Source of the DNA: Rivularia sp. PCC 7116
Lineage (GTDB): Bacteria; Cyanobacteriota; Cyanobacteriia; Cyanobacteriales; Nostocaceae
DNA: 64,000 bases
Assembly (NCBI RefSeq): GCF_000316665.1
Contig: NC_019678.1
Coordinates: 7,783,001-7,847,000 of the forward strand
Reading direction: 5' to 3'
Below, piece by piece: positions 30,732 through 38,696 of this stretch. The translations under genes and the position numbers were made by a program. Below the pieces are notes generated by a model. The model had not been told where the DNA came from. It was given only the letters and a program-made list of their open reading frames with translations, and did no database searches. Position 1 is the stretch's first letter, and the number at the start of each line of letters is the position of its first letter.

Positions 30732-33700
30732 TTAAGCTTCAAGAATTGCCAATTTCTTGAGTAATAACGCTTCTGCTTCTGCTTCTGAAACTTGTTCTAG
30801 CTTAGTTGCTGTGATTGCACAATCATTTACCCTTTCTGGTTTTACATCGCTTATTCTTTTAGTCTCTACTTCCAACTCCTCTGAGAAAATCTTTGTTAAT
30901 AAATACTCTGCGAGTTTTTCTATAGTCGGATAGTTAAATGCCAAAGTTGTAGATAAAGATTGTTTTAAACTCGATTCCAATCGTCGTTTTAATTCCACAG
31001 CCATCAAAGAATCCATACCCATATCAAAAAAACCAGTTTGCGGTACGGGGAGGGAATTCATACCTAAAACTCTCGCAGCTTCATTCTGAATATGAGTAAT
31101 CAATACATTTAAACGCTCGCTTAAGACAGTTTGCTGCAATTGCTGTAAAAATTGTGTCTCTATTTTCTGCGACTGCGGCTTTTTTTCCTGCCTCTGTAAG
31201 TGTAAATCGGTATTAATCCAATAGCTTTCTCGTTCAAATGGATATGTAGGTAATTCCAAAACCTGTCTTTGATAATTATTTTCAAAGCCACACCAGTTTA
31301 CAGATACACCATTTACATACAACTGCCCTAAACTGTGTAACATTTGCTGCGAATCCGAAATTCCAGGACGTAAACTTGGCAACCAAACATTACAATCAGT
31401 GGATAAGCAATGACGACCCATTCCTAATAAAATTGGTTTAGCACCACACTCCACAAACACCTGATAACCAAGTTCATCCAAAATTTTCATACTCGCAGCA
31501 AATCTTACAGGTTGAATTATATGATTTACCCAGTATTGAGGACTTGCGATTTCCGAAAACGCAAGTTGATTAGTAACATTAGAAACTAATTTTATTTGCG
31601 GTTCAAAGTAAGTTATGTTTTGTGCAATATCTGCAAAATCTTCCAGAATTGGTTCCATCAATGGAGAGTGAAAGGCATGAGAGACATTTAATTGAGTTGT
31701 TTTTATCCCTTTTGCTTCCAAAGCTGCGACTACAGCATTTACAGCCTTTGTATCTCCGGAAATTACTGTATTATTTTGATTATTTATCGCAGCTATTGAT
31801 ACATTCTCTTTTGAAGCTATTTCTGCTTTAACCTGTATTTCATCAGTAAATACAGCAGCCATCTTACCTTGGGGAGGTAAACTTTGCATCAATCTTCCTC
31901 TGGCAGCAATTAGCTTGAGTCCGTCTGATAAACTAAAAACCCCAGCAACGCAAGCTGCAACATATTCACCCACACTATGACCCATAACTACATCGGGTTC
32001 TATACCCCAAGATTTCCATAACTGGTAGAGAGCGTATTCTATAGCAAATATTGCTGGTTGGGTATAAGCTGTTTCATCTATTTTTGCAGCGTCAATTACG
32101 GGTGCAGGATATAAAATTTCTAGTAAAGATTGTTGCAAATAAGGACGCAGAATTTCATCGCAGCTATCGAGAGCTTGGCGAAAAACAGGCTGAGTCTCAT
32201 AAAGTTCCCGCCCCATATTTATATACTGAGAACCCTGACCTGTAAACAAGAAGGCTATTTTCGGCCTTTCTTTAATATTTAAGTCTCGTTTTATCAATCC
32301 GGGATTATCCTGATTAGAAATAAAACTGTCTAGCTGTTTGCGTAACTCAATAGTAGATTCTGCTACTGCTGCAATACGGTAGTCAAAGTGCGATCGCCCC
32401 GTATTCGCGGTAAAGCAAATATCCGCAATCAAAGCGTGAAGATTATCATCTAAAAACTCTTGATATCTCTGTATAAGTCGCAACAAAGCTTTTTCACTTT
32501 TAGCTGACAGCGCTAGCAAGTTTAATGGACGCTCAATTTCTCTTTGCTTGTGACTTGCTTGAGGTGCTGCTTCTAAAATCGTATGAACATTTGTTCCGCT
32601 CATTCCAAATGCGCTCACCCCAGCGAATTGACCTGTTTGCGTCCAATCATTTAATTCCGTTGCTACCGTAACAGGAAGCTTGTCCCAAGGAATATAAGGA
32701 TTAGGCTGCTGGAAATGTAGCGATGGCGGAATTTGCTGATGTTGCAGAGTAAGCACTACTTTGATTAAACTTGCGATTCCTGCGGCTGATTCTAGATGAC
32801 CAAAATTAGTTTTAACTGAACCAATTGACAAAGGCTGTTGTTGCGAACGTCCTTCACTAAGTACTTCCCCTAATGCTAGTACCTCAATCGGGTCACCTAA
32901 AGTCGTTCCCGTACCGTGAGCCTCTACATATTGAATTTGACTGGGTTCGACTCTAGCATTCTTTAATGCCTGTCTAATTAAAGCCTCTTGAGCATTACCG
33001 TTGGGAGCTGTCAAGCCATTGCTATGTCCGTCATGGTTGACAGCAGAACCTCGTATTAATGCGTATATTGGATTACCCTGAGCTAAAGCCTCAGATAAAC
33101 GTTTCAGTACAACAATTCCACAACCTTCTCCCCGCACGTACCCATTTGCAGAAGCATCAAAAGTTTTGCAACGACCATCAGTAGCTAATGCTTTTAATTT
33201 ACAAAGGGCGATACTAGTTTCTGGGGACAGAATTAAATTAACTCCACCAGCAACAGCCAAATTACATTCTCGATTGCGGAGACTTTGACAAGCTAAATGA
33301 ACACCTAGCAATGAACTCGAACAAGCAGTATCTAATTGCATAGTCGGACCTTTCCAGCCCATAATATATGCTAATCTACCGACAGCGATGGAACGAGCAT
33401 TGCCCAAACTGCTGTAAGCATCAATACGACTATAGTCACCAGAATTAAAGCTCAATCTCGAATAGTCATCAAAGCATATTCCTACAAAAGAACCTGTTTG
33501 ACTATTTTTGAGACTTTCTGGAGCAAGTCCGGCATTTTCTAAGGCTTCCCAAGTTACTTCCAATAATAACCGTTGCTGGGGGTCCATACTTCTAGCTTCC
33601 CGAGGAGAAATCCCAAAAAATTGCGGATCAAATTTATCTACATCTTCTAAAAATCCCCCATAAAGGCTATACATTTTTCCCGGAATATCGGGATTTTCAT

Positions 33701-33926
33701 GATAGTAAGCATCAATATCCCAACGTTGTGATGGTATCTCCCTAATTGCATCTACTCCATCGCGCAACAAATTCCAATAGCTTCGTGGATTATTTACTCC
33801 TCCCGGAAAGCGACACCCAATTCCTACAATTGCTATTGGTTCTGTTTGTTGCTGTTTAATGTCTTCAAGTTTGGTTCGCGCTTGCTTTAAAGCTAAAAGT
33901 AACCGTTGTGATTCTAAATCGCTCAT
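30732..33926 (-). CDS. Type I polyketide synthase, KS-AT-ACP (non-reducing)
   Basis: 1064 residues. The ketosynthase has its active Cys in LDTACSSS near 203, HGTGTTLGDP and NFGHLESAAG. The acyltransferase shows [17 protein letters not shown] near 651 and HAFHSPL near 752, the malonyl-specific pattern. The ACP has GMDSLMAVELK near 972. No ketoreductase, dehydratase or enoylreductase sits between AT and ACP, so the beta-keto group should be kept unless modified later. The ribosome binding site AAGGAGT overlaps the end of the fatty-acyl-AMP ligase gene, whose stop is 1 bp upstream. As the first extender after the acyl starter, it should add the first malonate to the fatty acid. Confidence 0.93.
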   Translation of the reverse strand: MSDLESQRLLLALKQARTKLEDIKQQQTEPIAIVGIGCRFPGGVNNPRSYWNLLRDGVDAIREIPSQRWDIDAYYHENPDIPGKMYSLYGGFLEDVDKFDPQFFGISPREARSMDPQQRLLLEVTWEALENAGLAPESLKNSQTGSFVGICFDDYSRLSFNSGDYSRIDAYSSLGNARSIAVGRLAYIMGWKGPTMQLDTACSSSLLGVHLACQSLRNRECNLAVAGGVNLILSPETSIALCKLKALATDGRCKTFDASANGYVRGEGCGIVVLKRLSEALAQGNPIYALIRGSAVNHDGHSNGLTAPNGNAQEALIRQALKNARVEPSQIQYVEAHGTGTTLGDPIEVLALGEVLSEGRSQQQPLSIGSVKTNFGHLESAAGIASLIKVVLTLQHQQIPPSLHFQQPNPYIPWDKLPVTVATELNDWTQTGQFAGVSAFGMSGTNVHTILEAAPQASHKQREIERPLNLLALSAKSEKALLRLIQRYQEFLDDNLHALIADICFTANTGRSHFDYRIAAVAESTIELRKQLDSFISNQDNPGLIKRDLNIKERPKIAFLFTGQGSQYINMGRELYETQPVFRQALDSCDEILRPYLQQSLLEILYPAPVIDAAKIDETAYTQPAIFAIEYALYQLWKSWGIEPDVVMGHSVGEYVAACVAGVFSLSDGLKLIAARGRLMQSLPPQGKMAAVFTDEIQVKAEIASKENVSIAAINNQNNTVISGDTKAVNAVVAALEAKGIKTTQLNVSHAFHSPLMEPILEDFADIAQNITYFEPQIKLVSNVTNQLAFSEIASPQYWVNHIIQPVRFAASMKILDELGYQVFVECGAKPILLGMGRHCLSTDCNVWLPSLRPGISDSQQMLHSLGQLYVNGVSVNWCGFENNYQRQVLELPTYPFERESYWINTDLHLQRQEKKPQSQKIETQFLQQLQQTVLSERLNVLITHIQNEAARVLGMNSLPVPQTGFFDMGMDSLMAVELKRRLESSLKQSLSTTLAFNYPTIEKLAEYLLTKIFSEELEVETKRISDVKPERVNDCAITATKLEQVSEAEAEALLLKKLAILEA

Positions 33927-33927
33927 C

Positions 33928-36129
33928 TCAATTACTCCTTTGCAAGCTTTCTAGTTCCGCAAGCAAGTCTTCTATTTGTGCAACTTCGTGACTAATTGCA
34001 GTTTTTACTTCATCTCCGGAAACTTGTTTCAACTGTTGCGAAGAAGTTGTTATCAAATTATTAGAATTAAAATTGCTCGCTGCTATAGAACTAGTATCAA
34101 TGGGTTTGCTCAAGTACAGCACTAAAGAATCGATATTCGGAAAATTCCAAGCTATAGTCGCTTCTAACTCTTTTTCGGGGTTAAACTTAGATTTCAAATC
34201 TTGAGCTAATTCCACAGCCATCACTGAATCCAAACCGTATTCAGCAAAGGATTTTTGAGTATCTATTAAATTGGAAGATATTTGCAACTTACCGCTCAAC
34301 CACTGTTTTATCCATTTTTGAATTGAATCAGCGCTATTATCATCAGATTGCGATTGTATTGTTGAAGATTGAGATATCCAATTACCGACAACCTGAAGAT
34401 TATTTTCAGTAAACCCAATCTTACAAGCGTGTCGCTGAATTTTACCGCTAGAAGTTTTGGGAATACTTCCCGTTCTCAGCAATAACACGGCATAAACTTG
34501 TAACTGATGCTGCTCCGATACAGCTTTGCGAATCGCTCCTAATACCTCATCTACCTTTAATTTCCGCAGGTAAACTCGCTCTACTTCTTGTGCAATAACT
34601 AACCGTTCTTCTCCATCCACTTCTACTGTAAAGGCTGCACTACAAGTTACTCTCAAAGCCGGATGACTTTTTTCTACAGTTAATTCTATATCTTGAGGAT
34701 AATGATTGCGACCGCGAATAATAATTACATCTTTGATACGCCCGGTAACAAATAACTCACCATCTCTCAAAAATCCTAAGTCTCCGGTACGCAAAAATGG
34801 ACCTTGATTGGTATCGCTTAAATAAGCTTGAAAAGTTTCCTTCGTTAACTCCGGTTTTTTCCAATAACCTTGAGCTACACTATCGCTCGATACCCAAATT
34901 TCCCCAACTTCATTTTTCGCACAACTTGCAAGAGTTTGGGGATTAGCTATGGCAATTTTAGTATCCAGACACTCATGTCCGCACCCAACTAAATTTATTT
35001 TGTTCTCAGCTTTTTCAGATACCTTTTCTACTCGATTTAAAAATAAACTATCCGCTGCTACCGAGCAATAAACTGGTTTATCCTTGACAGAATTACCCGA
35101 AACCATCAAAGTTGTTTCAGCCATCCCATAACAGGGATAAAAAGAATTTTCTCGAAAACCACAAACCTGAAATTTCTCGACAAATCTCTTTAAAGTATCC
35201 CGCCTTATTGGTTCTGCTCCGTTGTAAGCACTACGCCAACTACTTAAATCGATATTTTTAATTTGCTCTGAACTAATTTTATTTATACAAAGCTCATAGG
35301 CAAAATTGGGACCACCACAATGAGTTGCTTTATAGTCAGAAATTGCTTGCAGCCATCTCACAGGTTTACCTAAAAAGGATGTCGGGGACATGACAACACC
35401 CAAAAACCCAGTATACAGAGGTTGGAGAATTCCATCTACCAGCCCCATATCATGAAAACTAGGCAACCAAGTTACAGAAATACTCTTAGATGTTAGTTCA
35501 CAAGCTTGTTGAATGTAGTATGAATTATGAATTAAATTACCATGACTAACCATTACACCTTTCGGTTTTCCCGTAGAACCGGAAGTGTATTGCAAAAAAG
35601 CTAATGTACTTTTATCTATAATGGGTTTGTGCCAGTCTATTAAATTATTCTCAATAAGGCTATCTGTAGCCAGATATTGCAAACCAGCAAGTTGGGGATC
35701 TTGAATAAATTTATTCCGGATATTATCCAACTCCGATGCAGTTGTTAAGCATAACGTCGCTTCAGCATCCTTAACAATTGCTTGCAACCTATTAATTTTC
35801 TGATTGCGTCGAGGAGGATAAGCTGGTACAGCTATTACTTTCGCATACAAGCATCCTAAAAACGCAGCGATAAATTCCAATCCAGGAGGATACAGCAGTA
35901 AAGCACGACTCCCAACCGCATTTACTGATTGCAAATGAAAGGCGATCGCCCGCGCTTGTCTGTCTAATTCTTTGTAAGTTAGATTAACCGCTTGAGTTTC
36001 TCCATCCTGTAAAAAGATAAATGCACAATTATCTGGTTGATGCGTTGCTCTGTATTGCAAAATATCAACCAAGGTAGAATCAGGAAACACATTTAAAAAT
36101 TGAGTCATTTTTCGACCATTGAGATGCAT
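33928..36129 (-). CDS. Fatty-acyl-AMP ligase with C-terminal ACP (FAAL-ACP), first gene of the operon
   Basis: 733 residues. The AMP-forming ligase shows YTSGSTGKPKG near 184, the FAAL-like LPSFHDMGL, CYGMAETT, RTGDLGFL and ITGRIKDVIIIRGRN-type motifs. An acyl carrier domain with GLDSVMAVEL near 636 follows. Such ligases activate a free fatty acid and load it on the ACP to start lipopeptide assembly, so the product should carry an acyl tail. Two starts are possible: ATG at 36127-36129, or the internal ATG at 36106-36108 (MTQFLNVFPDSTLVDIL), which fits family starts better; neither has a clear ribosome binding site. It is the first gene of the minus-strand operon and lies beside a 1.2-kb intergenic region that also serves the divergent AraC gene. 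Confidence 0.92.
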   Translation of the reverse strand: MHLNGRKMTQFLNVFPDSTLVDILQYRATHQPDNCAFIFLQDGETQAVNLTYKELDRQARAIAFHLQSVNAVGSRALLLYPPGLEFIAAFLGCLYAKVIAVPAYPPRRNQKINRLQAIVKDAEATLCLTTASELDNIRNKFIQDPQLAGLQYLATDSLIENNLIDWHKPIIDKSTLAFLQYTSGSTGKPKGVMVSHGNLIHNSYYIQQACELTSKSISVTWLPSFHDMGLVDGILQPLYTGFLGVVMSPTSFLGKPVRWLQAISDYKATHCGGPNFAYELCINKISSEQIKNIDLSSWRSAYNGAEPIRRDTLKRFVEKFQVCGFRENSFYPCYGMAETTLMVSGNSVKDKPVYCSVAADSLFLNRVEKVSEKAENKINLVGCGHECLDTKIAIANPQTLASCAKNEVGEIWVSSDSVAQGYWKKPELTKETFQAYLSDTNQGPFLRTGDLGFLRDGELFVTGRIKDVIIIRGRNHYPQDIELTVEKSHPALRVTCSAAFTVEVDGEERLVIAQEVERVYLRKLKVDEVLGAIRKAVSEQHQLQVYAVLLLRTGSIPKTSSGKIQRHACKIGFTENNLQVVGNWISQSSTIQSQSDDNSADSIQKWIKQWLSGKLQISSNLIDTQKSFAEYGLDSVMAVELAQDLKSKFNPEKELEATIAWNFPNIDSLVLYLSKPIDTSSIAASNFNSNNLITTSSQQLKQVSGDEVKTAISHEVAQIEDLLAELESLQRSN

Positions 36130-36236
36130 TAAACTAGTTGCTTTAAGTACCGGCGTTGCATGATATCAAGTCATATTTACTCACAAAGCAATCAATCACT
36201 TCAATTGCATTCCAAATATGAGTCTCTAGATCGCGT

Positions 36237-36256
36237 GCTTATCGTTATAATCTTGC
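36237..36256 (-). promoter_or_regulatory. Candidate Fur box upstream of the biosynthetic operon
   Basis: Read on the minus strand, gcaagattataacgataagc resembles the aagattattgataatctt palindrome found upstream of the first receptor gene (38444-38461). It lies about 110-130 bp upstream of the ligase start. The match is imperfect, so confidence is low. Confidence 0.3.
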
Positions 36257-36358
36257 AACAAGTTTTATCTTAATTTAAGACTGTATATTTAACTCATTTC
36301 GTTCGCAAGGAAGGAGGAATAAGCATTTCACCTTCTTTTTTTCTAACTAATATGAGCT

Positions 36359-36388
36359 AATTTTTCCACCGTAGACGGTGGAAAAATT
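36359..36388. repeat. Perfect 14-bp inverted repeat with 2-nt spacer
   Basis: Arms aatttttccaccgt and acggtggaaaaatt are separated by ag. It lies 230 bp upstream of the ligase gene. It has no following T-run on either strand beyond the arms, so a terminator, a protein-binding operator or a mobile-element end are all possible. Confidence 0.75.
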
Positions 36389-36623
36389 GCTTTGGGGACT
36401 CACTGCTGCAATAGGCTTTCCGAGCCACTTGTATGGGTCGTCATCCCGACCTTGAGCGAATTAGCGTGTTAAAACCCCCATCGCAATTCCAGCCTTATTC
36501 TCTCTTCTTTGCGTTTAAAGTTATTGCAAATTATTTTCATTCTTTTTTAGCTTAGTACAAATAATATTCTTTAGCAACAAGTTATACATAATTTCAAAAT
36601 ATTTTTAAAGATATTTATATATA

Positions 36624-36684
36624 GCAGGACTTACGCAAACAAAAATTGTCATTGCGAGCGAAGCAATCCCAGCATCTTGGGATG
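36624..36684. repeat. Dispersed cyanobacterial repeat segment
   Basis: Contains gcaggacttacgca and attgcgagcgaagcaatccc, which I recognise as short repeats scattered in intergenic DNA of filamentous cyanobacteria, followed by a small TCCCA/TGGGA hairpin. Confidence 0.5.
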
Positions 36685-37260
36685 ATTAACAGCTGAGCCG
36701 CACATAAAGGTGAACGCGCTCATGCTTGGTCGTTCCTCCACCCTACTCTTCGAGAACCCCTGATCTGCAACCTTGCAGATAAACGGAGAACAGAAACATC
36801 TTCGGCACATTTTTTTGTCGGGTATACAGTTTAGAAAATCTCAGCGTAGTAATAAGACTTGTAACGTCACCATGCTGGCTGAGCCGCACGCTCGGCGCGA
36901 AGCCTAACAGACGACAGAGCGGGAGCAAGTGGATCGAGAACCTTATGACGGTGGGAAATTAGACCCATACTTGGAATTTAAGTATTTTTAAATATTCAAT
37001 ATTCATAATCATTACTAATAAAACATTTAATTTGTTGTATACTGACATCTAATATTTGTTGCAAATAATTCTAGTTAAGTTCAGTATTGTAGGCTAACCA
37101 CGAATGCTCAAAACAAAGTTATGGTCCGATATTTGTCTCGTTCAGATAATCTCGCAGTCAACTAAAGAAACAAAGTTTGGGTTTACAGAGAAATAAAATA
37201 AACTTTTCTTCTCCCCCATCTTTTCTGCTCCCTAAGTTTGCATAGCAATGAAAGATTTGA

Positions 37261-37316
37261 TCGACTATTAGTGGCGCGAATCGCAAAGTCGAGTACTAGT
37301 AGCGGGAATCGCAAAA
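37261..37316 (+). promoter_or_regulatory. Tandem 28-bp direct repeat upstream of AraC regulator
   Basis: Two adjacent 28-bp copies (37261-37288 and 37289-37316) share 23 of 28 bases, both ending in gaatcgcaaa. They sit about 40 bp before the regulator start. Direct repeats of this kind are usual binding sites of AraC-family proteins, so autoregulation or control of the divergent operon is possible. Confidence 0.5.
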
Positions 37317-37353
37317 ATTATTGATTATACATTTAGTTCTTCACCCAGAGATT

Positions 37354-38340
37354 ATGACCATCACCCTCTCAAAGAATGATTTGCAGGAACTGTATGCTGA
37401 GTCGATGAATAATAATTCTTGTGTTGATGGTGCAAAACAAACTGAAACTATTTCAGAAATTCCTCGAAAACTGGGCAATGGCTATTTGCAGAATATCGAA
37501 TTATGTAAAGGACTTTTGCTCACAATTGTAGATGGTTATGCTAATGATGATATTACAATAAAAATGCCAGTTCGCGAACACTCTGTAGAATTACTTGTCA
37601 GTTGTGTGAGTGACAGTACAATTAAAGGGGATCGGGGTAAAAGTAATTGGGAAAGTAAGGTATTTGGTAGTGGTATCGCTGCAGCCAATACACTTTTTGC
37701 TAAAAGAATGCAACGAAATCACATAGTTAACGTTCATTTTGAACCCGAGTTACTCAAGAATTTATTTACTGAATCATCTGGAGAATTGCCATCGGAGTTA
37801 AAAGCATTAATCAAAAAAGATGATTTTAGGACTTGCTTTGAATCTAAAAAATTACCTAGTGAAATATTGATATTAGTACACCAAATTTTACATTGTCCTT
37901 ACCAAGATTTTACGAAAAAAATGTATCTTCAGGGTAAGGTTTTTGAGTTGATGGCATTGCAATTTGAAACTTTAAAGCGAGAAAATAAAAGGAATAATCG
38001 TAAGCAGAAACTCAAATCAGAAGATATCGAGCGTATCTATTATGCGAAAGATATTTTACTGGCACGCTGGCAAAATCCTCCATCTTTATTAGAACTAGCA
38101 CGGGAAGTAGGATTAAATGATTACAAGTTAAAAATCGGATTCCGTCACTGTTTTAAGACAACTGTTTTAGGCACTTTGCAAGATTATCGCATGGAGCAGG
38201 CACGTCAGTTGCTAACAGAAGGAAGTTTTACGGTTACGGCAATAGCCAGAACTGTTGGTTATACAAACCGCAGTCATTTTGCTGCTGCATTCAAGCGCAA
38301 GTATGGGGTTAACCCCAGCGTTTATTTACAGCACAAATAG
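37354..38340 (+). CDS. AraC-family transcriptional regulator (PchR-like)
   Basis: 328 residues from the ATG at 37354. A TTG 33 bp upstream would lengthen the frame, but MTITLSKNDLQELYAES is the usual beginning of cyanobacterial PchR-like regulators. The last 100 residues form the double helix-turn-helix of the AraC family: LLELAREVGLNDYKLKIGF, then TVTAIARTVGYTNRSHFAAA and the end motif YGVNPSVYLQ. The N-terminal part would be the ligand-sensing domain; in PchR-type proteins the ligand is the ferric siderophore. It is divergent from the biosynthetic operon and precedes the receptor gene. A 22-bp-spaced direct repeat just after its stop is a candidate target. A second copy (52186-53172) and a broken copy (45691-46152) are in the window. 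Confidence 0.9.
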   Translation: MTITLSKNDLQELYAESMNNNSCVDGAKQTETISEIPRKLGNGYLQNIELCKGLLLTIVDGYANDDITIKMPVREHSVELLVSCVSDSTIKGDRGKSNWESKVFGSGIAAANTLFAKRMQRNHIVNVHFEPELLKNLFTESSGELPSELKALIKKDDFRTCFESKKLPSEILILVHQILHCPYQDFTKKMYLQGKVFELMALQFETLKRENKRNNRKQKLKSEDIERIYYAKDILLARWQNPPSLLELAREVGLNDYKLKIGFRHCFKTTVLGTLQDYRMEQARQLLTEGSFTVTAIARTVGYTNRSHFAAAFKRKYGVNPSVYLQHK

Positions 38341-38364
38341 GATAAATTTGTTTGAAAAATATGA

Positions 38365-38405
38365 GAAAATCCGTTTTTGAGTCGGGAAAAATCCGTTTTC
38401 GGGTC
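38365..38405 (+). promoter_or_regulatory. Candidate AraC/PchR box, 22-bp-spaced direct repeat
   Basis: Two copies, gaaaatccgtttttgagtcg (38365) and aaaaatccgttttcgggtct (38387), are spaced exactly 22 bp, two helical turns. The core TCCGTTT recurs at the same spacing upstream of the second receptor gene. It sits 25 bp after the regulator stop and about 290 bp before the receptor start. Confidence 0.65.
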
Positions 38406-38443
38406 TGAATAATTATAAAAATACTGTAATATCAATTTTAGAG

Positions 38444-38461
38444 AAGATTATTGATAATCTT
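38444..38461 (+). promoter_or_regulatory. Candidate Fur box upstream of the receptor gene
   Basis: The sequence aagattattgataatctt is a perfect palindrome (8-bp arms, TG centre) close to the classical Fur-binding pattern of GATAAT-type hexamers. It lies between the AraC box and the receptor start. A T-run follows, so a weak terminator after the regulator gene is an alternative. Confidence 0.5.
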
Positions 38462-38696
38462 TTTTAACAATTCGGGCTGGCAATAGTTACTTTAGGGGTG
38501 TGAAAAAAGGTCTTTGAAATCTTTCTTTCAAAGGATCGGGCTTCTGCAAGAATGAATTCTATGCAGATATATTTTGCATAGCTGCAAGAAGATAGCTTGT
38601 CAGCGACAGTTACCCTTGACTGTATGAAGGGGGAGCGGAGAGCTTCGATGACTGATATAGCTAATTAAGTAAAATTGGTGTGAGAAAGTAGCAATT

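Larger units (their letters stand above)
36130..37260. other. 1.2-kb intergenic region between the biosynthetic operon and the AraC regulator
   Basis: I see no convincing gene. It holds the operon promoter near 36200-36300, a perfect 14-bp inverted repeat (36359-36388), a GC-richer structured stretch (36345-36480, with GGTCG/CGACC arms near 36438), common cyanobacterial dispersed repeats (36624-36684), a hairpin ATCTGCAA-CC-TTGCAGAT (36763-36780), two copies of gctgagccgcac (near 36692 and 36881), and an AT-rich part before the regulator. The 36690-36960 stretch has unlike composition and may be a decayed mobile element. Confidence 0.6.

Noticed and set aside
36743-36928. 61-codon minus-strand frame in the intergenic region
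   Set aside because: No ribosome binding site or family cue; it covers hairpins and repeated motifs, so it is probably chance.
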